Positions 24,643-32,304 of a stretch of 64,000 nt of DNA are shown here, piece after piece. Numbering within the stretch: the stretch's first letter is position 1; every line of letters starts with the position of its first letter. The position numbers and the translations under genes were made by a program. Origin of the DNA: Patescibacteria group bacterium (GTDB lineage Bacteria; Patescibacteria; Paceibacteria; UBA6257; 2-01-FULL-56-20); assembly GCA_018971305.1 (NCBI GenBank), contig JAGXBC010000001.1:248001-312000 (forward strand). Direction: 5' to 3'. The notes below the pieces were generated by a model. The model was not told the DNA's origin, did not search any database, and saw only the letters and a program-made list of their open reading frames with translations.

Positions 24643-25638
24643 ATGGCCGGAGTTATTCTGGCGTCCATTCTGGTATTATCGGCGTCTTTCTCTCCGTTTC
24701 ATTATTATCAACCGTCCTCGGAGGAGAGGGGAATTTTGGGCGGACCGATTGATGTTAGCGCGGAGCGGGGTGGAATTATGGATGGCTCAATTTATAGTTC
24801 AGAGCCGGTTATTACTGGTTCGGCGGTCAACAATGGTTTATATCCGCCGGATGCCGGTGTCCAAAATATGCTCATAGCTAGCGTGAGCGATCAAGGCCAG
24901 CTTGCCGGCCTTGCCTCATCTCGGAGCAATCTTCTGGACTATAAGGTACAGAAAGGAGACACTCTTTCTGGAATAGCTTCTTACTTCGGCGTTTCGCTGG
25001 ACACGCTTATCAATGCCAACCCGACAATTAAGGCCAAATATTTGCAGCCGGGAGATGAATTAAACATCCTTCCTACCTCTGGCATAGTTTACACAACCAA
25101 AGAGGGAGACACGCTGGAATCAATTTCCTCTTATTTCAATATTGCCGAGGATCAAATAACCCAATTCAATTCTGCGATAAATTTCGGAGTCTTGGGTGCC
25201 GGAATCTCTCTCGTTATACCGGGAGTACATAATGTTAATGCCGCCACGGAAAATTCTCTACCCAATTATAATTCCAGTTTCGCTATGCCCGCTAACGGTT
25301 ACGACTGGGGAATATTGCATCACTATAACGCAGTAGATATCGCCGCGTCCTGCGGTACTCCGGTTAAGGCCTCGGCCGAAGGGCTCGTTGTTCCCGACGA
25401 TAGTTTCGGCGATGGCACAAGCGGTTGGAATGGTGGTTATGGAGAATTCGTTCTTATAGAACACCCTTTCGGCGACAGCGTTCGCACCCGCTACGCCCAC
25501 CTGGAAAAAGTGTTAGTCAGTATCGGCGACTACGTTCAGCAGGGACAAATCATCGGCCTTATGGGTCAAACAGGCGACGCAACCGGTTGCCACGTACACT
25601 TTGAAATTTATGGAGCGCAGAATCCGTTTGCTAAGTAG
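24643..25638 (+). CDS. LysM-M23 peptidoglycan hydrolase
   Basis: A 331-residue exported cell-wall protein: a signal-anchor segment (AGVILASILVLSASFSPF), two LysM domains (about 100-145, KVQKGDTLSGIASYFGVSL; and about 150-195, YTTKEGDTLESISSYFN), and a C-terminal peptidase M23 domain (about 225-331) with PAHYNAVD-like HHYNAVDIAASCGTPVKA and the catalytic HVHFEIYG. The first zinc motif has H-x4-D spacing instead of HxxxD. The start is uncertain: no Shine-Dalgarno precedes 24643, and the frame stays open about 90 bases upstream, encoding LAFLFRSLAKIKSKLANPL without an ATG. Likely a lysostaphin-like endopeptidase acting on peptidoglycan. Confidence 0.85.
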   Translation: MAGVILASILVLSASFSPFHYYQPSSEERGILGGPIDVSAERGGIMDGSIYSSEPVITGSAVNNGLYPPDAGVQNMLIASVSDQGQLAGLASSRSNLLDYKVQKGDTLSGIASYFGVSLDTLINANPTIKAKYLQPGDELNILPTSGIVYTTKEGDTLESISSYFNIAEDQITQFNSAINFGVLGAGISLVIPGVHNVNAATENSLPNYNSSFAMPANGYDWGILHHYNAVDIAASCGTPVKASAEGLVVPDDSFGDGTSGWNGGYGEFVLIEHPFGDSVRTRYAHLEKVLVSIGDYVQQGQIIGLMGQTGDATGCHVHFEIYGAQNPFAK

Positions 25639-25714
25639 TTAAATTCGATTCATCGCCGAAGGGGCGACAATGGTTTATGGCGGTCTGAGTTCCACTATCT
25701 TGGGTTCGCGAAAT

Positions 25715-25752
25715 AAACGGAAAACAAAAAGAGCCGGACTATTTGGTCCGGC
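25715..25752 (-). terminator. Rho-independent terminator of the 251-aa gene
   Basis: Hairpin GCCGGAC / GTCCGGC (25733-25739 and 25746-25752), read on the minus strand with CTCTTTTTGTTTT following. It lies 34 bases after the stop of the minus-strand gene at 25786. Confidence 0.75.
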
Positions 25753-25785
25753 CCATAAGTTTATTCACTTCACGGGTTTTTTGTT

Positions 25786-26541
25786 TTATTCGGATTGTTC
25801 GAGCCAACTGAATGAGAACTCGTGAAATAGCGTGAAAGCATTGAAGAGTTTCTTTATCCCAAATCTCTTCTGTAATGCTTCGCAGGTGAACCAGTAGTTG
25901 TGATGATGATCGCATATCACCACGGCATCTTTCAAGTCGGGTGGTGACAGTTCGGGCGAAAGAATTTCTTCGTCAGCCCAGAGTCTCTCTATCACTACAG
26001 GAGTAATGCCTCTGGCCTTCAGGCGCCATATCCATTGATTCGTAACCCATTCAATACGTTCAGGTTTCCGACTGATTTTATATTCATCCGACGAGCCTTC
26101 CAGTCCTTCACTGTTGTGGTTCGCGATACACGCGCGAACCAATATAACTTTGGACGCTCCTTGGGATTGTTTCACGATCTCATCGACGTAAATCTCGTAT
26201 TTTTCAGCATCATCCTGCCGAATCACGAAAATCTGCCGATAGTGTTCGTCTCCGTACCTTCCGGTTTCCTCGTTTACCCAGGGTACGATTTCTTGCTGTT
26301 TTTCCGTAAGTCTCATCGCGAGCCAAACTGTGCCGTCAATGAGAATACAGCAGCCATTCCGAAGATTCTCGCCATGAGCATGTTCCCAAATTTCTCCCGG
26401 CAAAAAGGGCAATTCTCTGGCAATATCTTCAATGGATGCACTGGCCGGGAATTCCCGCTTGAAAACAGTGTTCAGTTTTTCAACTTGAGCCGACAGATTT
26501 TCGTTGGCCCTGTAAATCACGATGATTTTTTCATTTTTCAT
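25786..26541 (-). CDS. Protein of unknown function, 251 aa, in the TrmB-regulator module
   Basis: A soluble protein without signal peptide. Distinctive segments are RIEWVTNQWIWRLKARGITP, ERLWADEEILSPE and DAVVICDHHHNYWFTCEAL, with three consecutive His in the last. It also has a cluster of Cys and His that could bind metal. The ATG at 26541 is preferred over a GTG at 26547 because GGAGAG lies 5 bases before it. It is the second minus-strand gene after the 73-aa protein and both may be controlled by the divergent TrmB-like regulator. No family is recognised with confidence; a hydrolase or nucleotide-binding role is only a guess. Confidence 0.7.
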   Translation of the reverse strand: MKNEKIIVIYRANENLSAQVEKLNTVFKREFPASASIEDIARELPFLPGEIWEHAHGENLRNGCCILIDGTVWLAMRLTEKQQEIVPWVNEETGRYGDEHYRQIFVIRQDDAEKYEIYVDEIVKQSQGASKVILVRACIANHNSEGLEGSSDEYKISRKPERIEWVTNQWIWRLKARGITPVVIERLWADEEILSPELSPPDLKDAVVICDHHHNYWFTCEALQKRFGIKKLFNAFTLFHEFSFSWLEQSE

Positions 26542-26617
26542 AGCCACTCTCCATTCCCGCCTGCCGTTTCCGGTCAGGACTTATAGGTTTTGATTTTCAA
26601 AGAACTTTCGGGTTATT

Positions 26618-26662
26618 CACCCTTTTTGAAATGACCAATTCTCAATCATCTCAAAAAGGGTG
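26618..26662. repeat. Perfect 12-bp inverted repeat upstream of the 251-aa gene
   Basis: CACCCTTTTTGA (26618-26629) and TCAAAAAGGGTG (26651-26662), perfect complement. Inside, AATGA and TCATC extend the stem after one mismatch. It lies between the small 73-aa gene and the 251-aa gene on the minus strand and could be an attenuator, an mRNA-processing site or a repeat. A second pair of G/C arms, TGGGGGTG / CACCCCCA (about 26718-26756), follows. Confidence 0.7.
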
Positions 26663-26779
26663 GCGTGTTTGGTTAAAACGCGCCGAGTTTTATAAGAATA
26701 GCCGGGGCGGGTCGTGAGTTGGGGGTGGGATCTGTGGAGATTTTACCTCACCCCCATTCTAAGCTTTTGATTCCAGTTG

Positions 26780-27001
26780 CTATTTGATTCGTCCGGCAAT
26801 TATGCCGTCAATCCATGGCACTATGACGCCCACCGGCATTTCAATGTCGGCGAGACATAGAGAACGCAGTCTCTGTAAGCAAGTCATTCGTGTTGGTTCG
26901 GGAAGCCGATGGGCATATATTGCTGCTTTCTGATACCCCTCGACCTCAAGGATTTCTTCCATCCGCTTAATTTCTTCGTATGGGCTGACATTCATTGTCA
27001 T
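26780..27001 (-). CDS. Small protein of unknown function, 73 aa
   Basis: A soluble 73-residue protein (starts MTMNVSPYEEIKRMEEILEV) with mixed helices and two Cys. The start is supported by AAGGAG seven bases before the ATG on the minus strand and by a strong promoter at 27056-27084. It is transcribed divergently from the TrmB-like regulator and precedes the 251-aa gene, probably in one transcript. No family is recognised. Confidence 0.6.
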   Translation of the reverse strand: MTMNVSPYEEIKRMEEILEVEGYQKAAIYAHRLPEPTRMTCLQRLRSLCLADIEMPVGVIVPWIDGIIAGRIK

Positions 27002-27055
27002 GGCAAGCTCCTTTTCGGTTTTTGGTTTGTAGATATTATTCGATGTTCTACGTAT

Positions 27056-27084
27056 ATAATAACAAGTAATTTAACTAATGTCAA
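27056..27084 (-). promoter_or_regulatory. Strong sigma70-type promoter of the 73-aa/251-aa genes
   Basis: Minus strand: -35 TTGACA (27079-27084, perfect), 17-base spacer, -10 TATTAT (27056-27061, 5 of 6). The 5' leader is about 50 bases with an AAGGAG Shine-Dalgarno near its end. It overlaps the upstream side of the divergent TrmB promoter. Confidence 0.8.
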
Positions 27085-27119
27085 GTATATTTGATGATAA
27101 AATATATGATAAAATAATA

Positions 27120-27147
27120 TTGCAAATAAATATTAATCTGCTATAAT
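27120..27147 (+). promoter_or_regulatory. Promoter of the TrmB-like regulator, giving a leaderless mRNA
   Basis: -35 TTGCAA (27120-27125), 16-base spacer, -10 TATAAT (27142-27147). The predicted start is near 27154, so the ATG at 27155 would be the first codon. The ATG at 27146 lies inside the -10 box and is unlikely. Upstream are two copies of GATAAAAT (in the 27090-27115 region), possible operator half sites. Confidence 0.7.
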
Positions 27148-27154
27148 GTCAATA

Positions 27155-27913
27155 ATGCTTGATGAAATAAATTCGAAAAAACTAAATAGGGAACTCCAAG
27201 CACTCGGTTTAGACCGAAAATCCGCGGCGGTTTATATGTCGCTTTTGCACCTCGGCGAGGTCGGAAGTTCAAAAATTATCAATGATACCGACCTGCATGG
27301 GCAATACGTGTATCAGTCGCTCGAAAAATTGGAAAAAATGGGATTGGCTCAGCACATTATCAAGCGCGGGCGCAAAAAATTCACGGCAAAATCCCCTTCC
27401 GTTCTTGTGAAGCTAGCGGAGGAGCAAAAAATTCAAGCCGAGAAGCTGGCCGGAGAACTCAATAAATTGATGATCCTGCCGCCTGAGCAAACATTTGAGA
27501 TCTACCAGGGCAGCGAATCATATATTTCGCACGAATTCGATCTGATAAACCGCGCGCCAGAAAATTGTGAGTTACTGATAATCGGCGGTTCCGGTGATAA
27601 GTTCAATGATGAAATGGGTGAACGCCTAAAGGAATATACAGGTATCCAATTCAAAAAAAATATTTCAATGAGGTATATCGGCTCTGAAGATCAGCGAGCA
27701 GCTATGCCTCAAATGCACGGCCCGCGGCGGAATTTCAAAATCCGTTATTTACCCGGGCTTTTTACGGGGCAGGTCAATACGAATCTTTGGCCGGACATAT
27801 TGGGTTTCAATATCTACGGCGAGCCTGTGACGAGGTTTACGATATCAAGCAAAATTGTCGCCGAAAGCTACAAGCAATTTTTCGAAACACTCTGGGGGTT
27901 GGCGAAAGAATAA
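27155..27913 (+). CDS. TrmB-family transcriptional regulator
   Basis: A 252-residue regulator. The N-terminal winged helix-turn-helix (about residues 8-80) has the TrmB pattern LGLDRKSAAVYMSLLHLGEV then GQYVYQSLEKLEKMGLA and RGRKKFTAKSPSVL, with a linking coiled helix (LVKLAEEQKIQAEKLAGELN). The C-terminal half, starting PPEQTFEIYQG, matches the regulator domain that usually senses a sugar or other ligand. The start is chosen at 27155 from the promoter position. It is divergent from a two-gene transcript and followed by a convergent methyltransferase. It probably regulates itself and the divergent pair, but this is inferred. Confidence 0.85.
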   Translation: MLDEINSKKLNRELQALGLDRKSAAVYMSLLHLGEVGSSKIINDTDLHGQYVYQSLEKLEKMGLAQHIIKRGRKKFTAKSPSVLVKLAEEQKIQAEKLAGELNKLMILPPEQTFEIYQGSESYISHEFDLINRAPENCELLIIGGSGDKFNDEMGERLKEYTGIQFKKNISMRYIGSEDQRAAMPQMHGPRRNFKIRYLPGLFTGQVNTNLWPDILGFNIYGEPVTRFTISSKIVAESYKQFFETLWGLAKE

Positions 27914-27929
27914 CCCGCGCAAGGCATGG

Positions 27930-28445
27930 TTAATGTTTATCAGGAATAATATATAATCGCACGCCATTTTCCGATTCGACCTCCTTTAAATTAGGGAAAG
28001 CATAAATATTTGATATCACCTTTGTTCCGGGCGCGAGCTCGGTTTTTAATTTCTCTCCCAATTTTTTCATAATTCTCGGATATCCATAAACAACGACAGT
28101 ACTGTATTTATTGAGGTTTTCCTTCCAGTAGCTTTTCCAGTAGATAAAGGCTTTTTTCTGTAGATTCTCGAGTTTTATTTCCCGCCGGGAATACCAAACA
28201 AGCAGCGGGTTTATTTCGTAGCCATAGGCCTTTGCCCCTGATTTCGCGAGCGCTGTAACAATTCTGCCATCTCCGGAACCGAGGTCGGCGACCCTGTCCC
28301 CAACCTTAGGTTCTATAAATTTTATAATGGTTTCTATATTCGCCCGCTTAGTGGGGAAATACGCTGCGCCTTTTATAATCGGCCGCACGAGGAGATAAAT
28401 AATCGCAATGATTATTACACTGGTAAAAATATAAACAATCAGCAT
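27930..28445 (-). CDS. Membrane-anchored class I SAM methyltransferase
   Basis: A 171-residue protein with an N-terminal membrane helix (IVYIFTSVIIIAIIYLLVRP) and a Rossmann-type SAM-binding domain: GDRVADLGSGDGRIVTALAK (motif I), AYGYEINPLLVWYSR (acidic motif II) and STVVVYGYPRIMKKLGEKL. Small membrane-tethered methyltransferases like this are common in CPR genomes; the substrate is unknown. It lies 1 base from the comM/yifB stop on the same strand and is probably cotranscribed with it. Confidence 0.8.
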   Translation of the reverse strand: MLIVYIFTSVIIIAIIYLLVRPIIKGAAYFPTKRANIETIIKFIEPKVGDRVADLGSGDGRIVTALAKSGAKAYGYEINPLLVWYSRREIKLENLQKKAFIYWKSYWKENLNKYSTVVVYGYPRIMKKLGEKLKTELAPGTKVISNIYAFPNLKEVESENGVRLYIIPDKH

Positions 28446-28446
28446 T

Positions 28447-29985
28447 CTATATTTCTTCTCTCAGTCTATAGCTGAACGCTTCCGCCAAATGTTCCACGGC
28501 AACCACATCTTTTGATTCCAAGTCAGCGATAGTGCGGGCGGTTTTGAGCAGTCGGTAATAGCCGCGCGGCGAAAGACGCGAACGGTCTAGTGTTTCCAAA
28601 AACTTTTCCGCGCCCGGTTCGAATTTGATCAAATCCTCCGTTTGCTTAGAGCTCATTTCCGAGTTTGTGGAAATTTTTTGCGTGGCGCGATGCGTGGTGA
28701 ATCTCTCTGCCTGAATTTTTCTCACACGTTCCACCTTCTTTTTTATTTCGGGGCTCTGTGGTTCCAGATTTTTCTTCTCTCTTAGCTCGGCTATTTTTAC
28801 GCGCGGAACTTTTACCTGCAGGTCTATTCTGTCCAAGAGCGGACCAGAAATTTTCTTCTGATATCGGATCACTTCGTAGGCGCTGCAGCGGCATTCTTTT
28901 TCTGGATCACCGTAGTATCCGCAGGGGCAGGGATTCATAGCGGCAACTAGAGAAAATTTTGCCGGGAAAGAAATCGTGTTCTTGGCGCGGGCCACCCTTA
29001 CAACTCCAGATTCCAGGGGTTGGCGCAATGCCTCCAGAATATTTTTCTGAAACTCCGGAACTTCGTCCAGAAATAATATTCCCCTATGCGCTAAACTGAT
29101 CTCTCCTGGTTTGGGATCGGTGCCGCCGCCGATGACCGCGACAACAGATGCTGTCTGGTGCGGAGAGCGGAACGGCCGCTGGCTAACGAGACCGCCAGAA
29201 CTTAAGCCAGCGGCACTGTAAATACGTGTAATCTCTATCGCTTCGTTTAACGACAAACTAGGTAAAATGCCGATTAAGGCTTGCGCCATAAGGCTTTTCC
29301 CTACACCTGGCGGACCAGTCATCAACAGGTTATGCCCACCGGCAGCGGCGATGGTCAAGGCCCGCTTAGCGTTCTCCTGGCCCTTGATCTCGGAAAAATC
29401 CGGAGAAGAAATTTCCTCTGATTGTATTGGTCTGAACTCAGCCGACTTGATAGATTTTCTTCCTTCTAGGAAATCTATGGCATCTTGGATTGTTTCTAGT
29501 GGTATAACTTTTATATTTTTAATGACGGCGGCCTCATTGGCATTCTCGTGCGGTAAAAATAAATATTCAAAACCTGATTTCTCGGCAAGCTCGGCAATGT
29601 TTAACCCCCCATTCGCCGGCCGCAGGCGTCCATCAAGCGCCAATTCCCCGATAAAAATTTTATTTTTAGCGTCAAACTCTTTTATCTGTTTAGTGGCAGC
29701 CAAATATCCGATGGCGATAGCCAAGTCATATTGTGAGCCGGCTTTTTTTACATCCGCCGGCGCGAGATTCACGGTAATTTTTCTGTTTTCCCTGTTCGGC
29801 GGCTTGATGCCGGAATTTTTTAAAGCAGAGTTCACTCTTTCCTTAGCTTCGTTCAGTGCTTTGTCGGCGAGACCGACGATATTAAAAGCATGAAGGCCGA
29901 CGTTCAGGTCGACCTCTACTTCTATTAATTTTGCTTTTATTCCTTCCAGCTCTGCAGAATAGACCCGTGCGAGATTTTTTAACAT
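28447..29985 (-). CDS. comM: ComM/YifB-type Mg-chelatase-like AAA+ ATPase
   Basis: A ring helicase of the YifB/ComM family, in other bacteria linked to branch migration during natural transformation. The N-terminal domain is MLKNLARVYSAELEGIKA and GLADKALNEAKERVNSALKN, then the ATPase domain with Walker A NLLMTGPPGVGKSLMAQAL and Walker B GILFLDEVPEFQ; the Mg-chelatase-like SLVAAMNPCPCGYYGDP segment has the zinc-binding Cys cluster. The C-terminal SPRGYYRLLKTARTIADLES is conserved. ATG at 29985 fits better than the TTG at 29994. At 512 residues it is the usual length. The presence of ComM hints at DNA uptake by this organism. Confidence 0.93.
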   Translation of the reverse strand: MLKNLARVYSAELEGIKAKLIEVEVDLNVGLHAFNIVGLADKALNEAKERVNSALKNSGIKPPNRENRKITVNLAPADVKKAGSQYDLAIAIGYLAATKQIKEFDAKNKIFIGELALDGRLRPANGGLNIAELAEKSGFEYLFLPHENANEAAVIKNIKVIPLETIQDAIDFLEGRKSIKSAEFRPIQSEEISSPDFSEIKGQENAKRALTIAAAGGHNLLMTGPPGVGKSLMAQALIGILPSLSLNEAIEITRIYSAAGLSSGGLVSQRPFRSPHQTASVVAVIGGGTDPKPGEISLAHRGILFLDEVPEFQKNILEALRQPLESGVVRVARAKNTISFPAKFSLVAAMNPCPCGYYGDPEKECRCSAYEVIRYQKKISGPLLDRIDLQVKVPRVKIAELREKKNLEPQSPEIKKKVERVRKIQAERFTTHRATQKISTNSEMSSKQTEDLIKFEPGAEKFLETLDRSRLSPRGYYRLLKTARTIADLESKDVVAVEHLAEAFSYRLREEI

Positions 29986-30021
29986 TTTACGCAAACGCCA
30001 GTTTAATCGATTACAAATTTC

Positions 30022-30357
30022 TTATTTAGCGGCGGTTTTACAATTTTGGCACAACCGTGACTCTGGGGACACAGACAGTACTTTATCACCTATTTCCCCT
30101 CCGCAGTTTTCACAGATACCATATTTACCATTTGTTATTTTTTCCAACGCCTCGTTTATTTCTTCTAGGCGGTTTTTAAAATCCTGGTCAAGCGCCAGTT
30201 GGTTGGTCATTTCCTCGGCTTCGTCAGCCTCTTCGTCATAGTGATCTACGTCGTTTCCAAAATCTTCCGGTTTAATATCCTTTTTTAATCTAGCAAGAAT
30301 ATTATCTCGTTCGGTCTCAAGCCTTGTTTTATATTCTCGTATTTTAGTTTGGTCCAT
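30022..30357 (-). CDS. DksA/TraR-type zinc finger protein
   Basis: A 111-residue protein. The N-terminal coiled coil (TKIREYKTRLETERDNIL then HYDEEADEAEEMTNQLAL) and C-terminal Cys4 zinc finger (YGICENCGGEIGD, LCQNCK) are diagnostic of the DksA/TraR/YteA family that bind RNA polymerase through the secondary channel or have related roles. The DxxDxA-like tip residues at the coiled-coil turn are not obvious, so transcriptional activity like that of DksA is uncertain. It is shorter than E. coli DksA and the Firmicute YteA type is closest. Confidence 0.88.
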   Translation of the reverse strand: MDQTKIREYKTRLETERDNILARLKKDIKPEDFGNDVDHYDEEADEAEEMTNQLALDQDFKNRLEEINEALEKITNGKYGICENCGGEIGDKVLSVSPESRLCQNCKTAAK

Positions 30358-30842
30358 TTGTTTACTTAAGATTATTAGGTAGGCGGAGGCAAGTCAATGC
30401 CTTGATTGGTGGTTTTATCTAACTGGATATCAGGTGAAGGTAGATTGACAACCAACAAGTTTATTCCTTGTATAAGTATTTTTAGCAATCTTATTCTCTT
30501 GAGATGTTAATAATTATTTAAACAATGCGGCAATAATATACGGCAAAACCAATAAACGTTGAAAATAGCCGTTGCCGCATTATATGACAAACATTTTTGT
30601 TTATCAACAATAAAATTAATAATCTATTAATATAATCCAATAGCGTTGAAAAATATAGATTTAAGTAAAAATATCGTATGAAAAGTTTGGCGACAAACAA
30701 TATTTAGCATAAAATAGTTATTATCTTTTAAATATTTATGATTAAAAATGTTTATCGCCAAACATAGCAAATAAAAGATACTATGTTTGGCGATAAACAA
30801 AGACATTGTTCTAGGGCGTCCTCCGTGATAGTCTTTTAATCA
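30358..30842. other. 485-base AT-rich intergenic region with nested inverted repeats
   Basis: No convincing gene. Holds an inverted repeat AATGCGGCAA / TTGCCGCATT (30524-30533, 30572-30581) with an inner ACGGC / GCCGT pair; two direct copies of CGTTGAAAA (about 30557 and 30645); and a cluster of the motif GTTTGGCGAtAAACA described separately. It lies between the DksA-like gene and the YraN-like gene. The density of palindromes suggests a regulatory region, an ncRNA or a small repeat locus. Confidence 0.6.
30685..30799. repeat. Cluster of a GTTTGGCGAYAAACA motif with a 19-bp perfect hairpin
   Basis: TGTTTATCGCCAAACATAG (30749-30767) and its exact complement CTATGTTTGGCGATAAACA (30781-30799) form a perfect 19-base stem with a 13-base loop. 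A third copy, GTTTGGCGACAAACA at 30685-30699, differs in one base. A fourth, degenerate copy is inside the following gene at 31102-31120. Confidence 0.85.
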
Positions 30843-31220
30843 ATGGCCGAGCATAATATTGTTGGTAAAATTGGTGAAAATTTTGCCTGTGAATATATTA
30901 TTAAAAAAGGATATAAGATTTTATATCGAAATTATAAAGAAAAATGGGATGAAATAGATATCATAGCAAAAAATAGAGATGGGACCGTGGTATTTTTTGA
31001 GGTCAAGACAATAAAGAATTATAAGGATAGTGATGATCATATTGTCCCCGAGGACAATATGACAGAATCCAAATTGGCTAAGATTTCTAGGGCATGTCAG
31101 ATGTTTGCCGCCAAACATTCAGAATTAGTCATTGAAGATAAGGGTTGGCAAATAGATCTTCTTGCCTTGACAATTAAAGATGATAATTGTATAATTAAAC
31201 ATTATGAGAATATCGCCTAA
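30843..31220 (+). CDS. YraN/UPF0102-like endonuclease
   Basis: A 125-residue protein with the restriction-endonuclease-like fold of the YraN family. It starts MAEHNIVGKIGENFACEYII and has EIDIIAKNRDGTVVFFEVKT, the conserved D-x(n)-E-x-K core of this fold (E-x-K in FEVKT), and the C-terminal QIDLLALTIKD. Family members are suspected nucleases in DNA repair, recombination or chromosome processing. Two palindromes are embedded in the coding region: 31037-31062 and 31102-31120. The upstream region is filled with inverted repeats, and the gene is followed by an HD-domain protein 17 bases away. Confidence 0.85.
   Translation: MAEHNIVGKIGENFACEYIIKKGYKILYRNYKEKWDEIDIIAKNRDGTVVFFEVKTIKNYKDSDDHIVPEDNMTESKLAKISRACQMFAAKHSELVIEDKGWQIDLLALTIKDDNCIIKHYENIA
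31037..31062. repeat. Perfect 11-bp hairpin inside the YraN-like gene
   Basis: TCATATTGTCC and GGACAATATGA separated by CCGA: a perfect 11-base stem with a 4-base loop. It covers codons for the loop region DDHIVPEDNM. It has no T tract, so it is not a terminator. Confidence 0.75.
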
Positions 31221-31237
31221 GATATTAATCTAAAGAA

Positions 31238-32179
31238 ATGGAAGAATTAAATGGTAAAAACTTGGATAATAAAAAAGAATACCCCGCCGAGTCGGGCGTA
31301 AGTTTTGATAAATTTGTTGAGGGCGGTATAGAGATATCTTTGGCGCACATAAGAGATAATTATGAAAATAGAAAAAACCCCCTTGAAAATTTAGCATTCC
31401 ATAACACCGGACATACAAAGACCATAGTGAGACGCGTTGACAAAATTCTTGAAGCGCTTGGGGCGGATACGAGAACAAGAAGCCTCGGGAGGTTATTTGC
31501 CGGTGGTCATGACACGGTGCAAAATTGGGAAGCCAAAACTGCCGAGAACGGCAACATAGTAAGAGATCGTTCCCCGTTTCCTAACGAGCGGGATAGTTTC
31601 AGAATGATTGGAGATTATATGGAAGCGGTTAATAAGAACGAGGGGAGAGAAATTTTTACCGAAGAAGATATAGCGCTCGGTGATGAAGCTATCATGGCGA
31701 CAAAGGCAAGCGGTCCGGGAAGTTGGGACAGTGAGCGCGGTACGGTTATACAGCAGAACCTCAATGAAAAATCATCCCTACTGGCCCGCGTTTTGGCGCT
31801 TGCTGACATTGGCGGTGCCGGAATGGATGGAGGGAAACAGTTTATCTATGAAGGCAATACTTTTTTCCGAGAAGATAACCTTGATATCTTAGATGTAATG
31901 AGTCATGCGGAAAAATTATCCGCGCTTACCGATGAACAAAAAGAGTCATTACGGAAAAGGATGATTTCTTGGGGTGTTTCCCAGCAGAAATTTGCCGAAG
32001 GAAGAATGGCTAGGTTTGAAATGGAAATTGCCGGCTTAACCGAAAAAGAAAAAGACGTTCTGAGAAAAGAAATTTTTAACAAATTTGATAATTCTATAGA
32101 GGCCGTTAAAAATAAGGCTAGCGAGCGGGAATCTATGGGTTTTGAAGAATTAGCGAGGGATTTTGGTTATACAATATAA
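31238..32179 (+). CDS. HD-domain metal-dependent phosphohydrolase-like protein
   Basis: A 313-residue soluble protein. The segment LAFHNTGHTKTIVRRVDKIL followed by GRLFAGGHDTVQNWE has the H...HD pattern of the HD superfamily, and a later D in ARVLALADIGGAGMDG matches the last ligand. HD proteins hydrolyse nucleotides, cyclic nucleotides or phosphate esters; the substrate cannot be told. The C-terminal 80 residues are charged and helical (ISWGVSQQKFAEGRMARFEM). It follows the YraN-like nuclease by 17 bases on the same strand, so they may work together or merely be cotranscribed. Confidence 0.7.
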   Translation: MEELNGKNLDNKKEYPAESGVSFDKFVEGGIEISLAHIRDNYENRKNPLENLAFHNTGHTKTIVRRVDKILEALGADTRTRSLGRLFAGGHDTVQNWEAKTAENGNIVRDRSPFPNERDSFRMIGDYMEAVNKNEGREIFTEEDIALGDEAIMATKASGPGSWDSERGTVIQQNLNEKSSLLARVLALADIGGAGMDGGKQFIYEGNTFFREDNLDILDVMSHAEKLSALTDEQKESLRKRMISWGVSQQKFAEGRMARFEMEIAGLTEKEKDVLRKEIFNKFDNSIEAVKNKASERESMGFEELARDFGYTI

Positions 32180-32234
32180 TATCACCATGACAGCGTGTTG
32201 ACTTCTGCCGTGGTTCACATATAATTAATTAAAC

Positions 32235-32263
32235 ATCCGCTTTTTAAGCGGATTGCGTCGTTT
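32235..32263 (+). terminator. Possible terminator before nusA
   Basis: ATCCGCTT (32235-32242) and AAGCGGAT (32246-32253) with a TTT loop, followed by TGCGTCGTTTTT. The T run is displaced by seven bases, so termination would be partial. Confidence 0.5.
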
Positions 32264-32304
32264 TTAAGGGAGTCAAATTAAAGGTTATAATTTATATATA
32301 GAAG

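Noticed and set aside
18400..25730. Shared 17-base match ACGGAAAACAAAAAGAG at about 18398 and 25718
   Set aside because: Short A-rich match near terminators; likely chance or a common terminator flank rather than a repeat element.
30518..30700. Short minus-strand frame in the palindromic intergenic region
   Set aside because: Falls in nested inverted repeats and is very AT-rich; no Shine-Dalgarno or conserved motif.
30524..30799. CRISPR array
   Set aside because: The repeats are inverted, few, and not regularly spaced; no cas gene is nearby.
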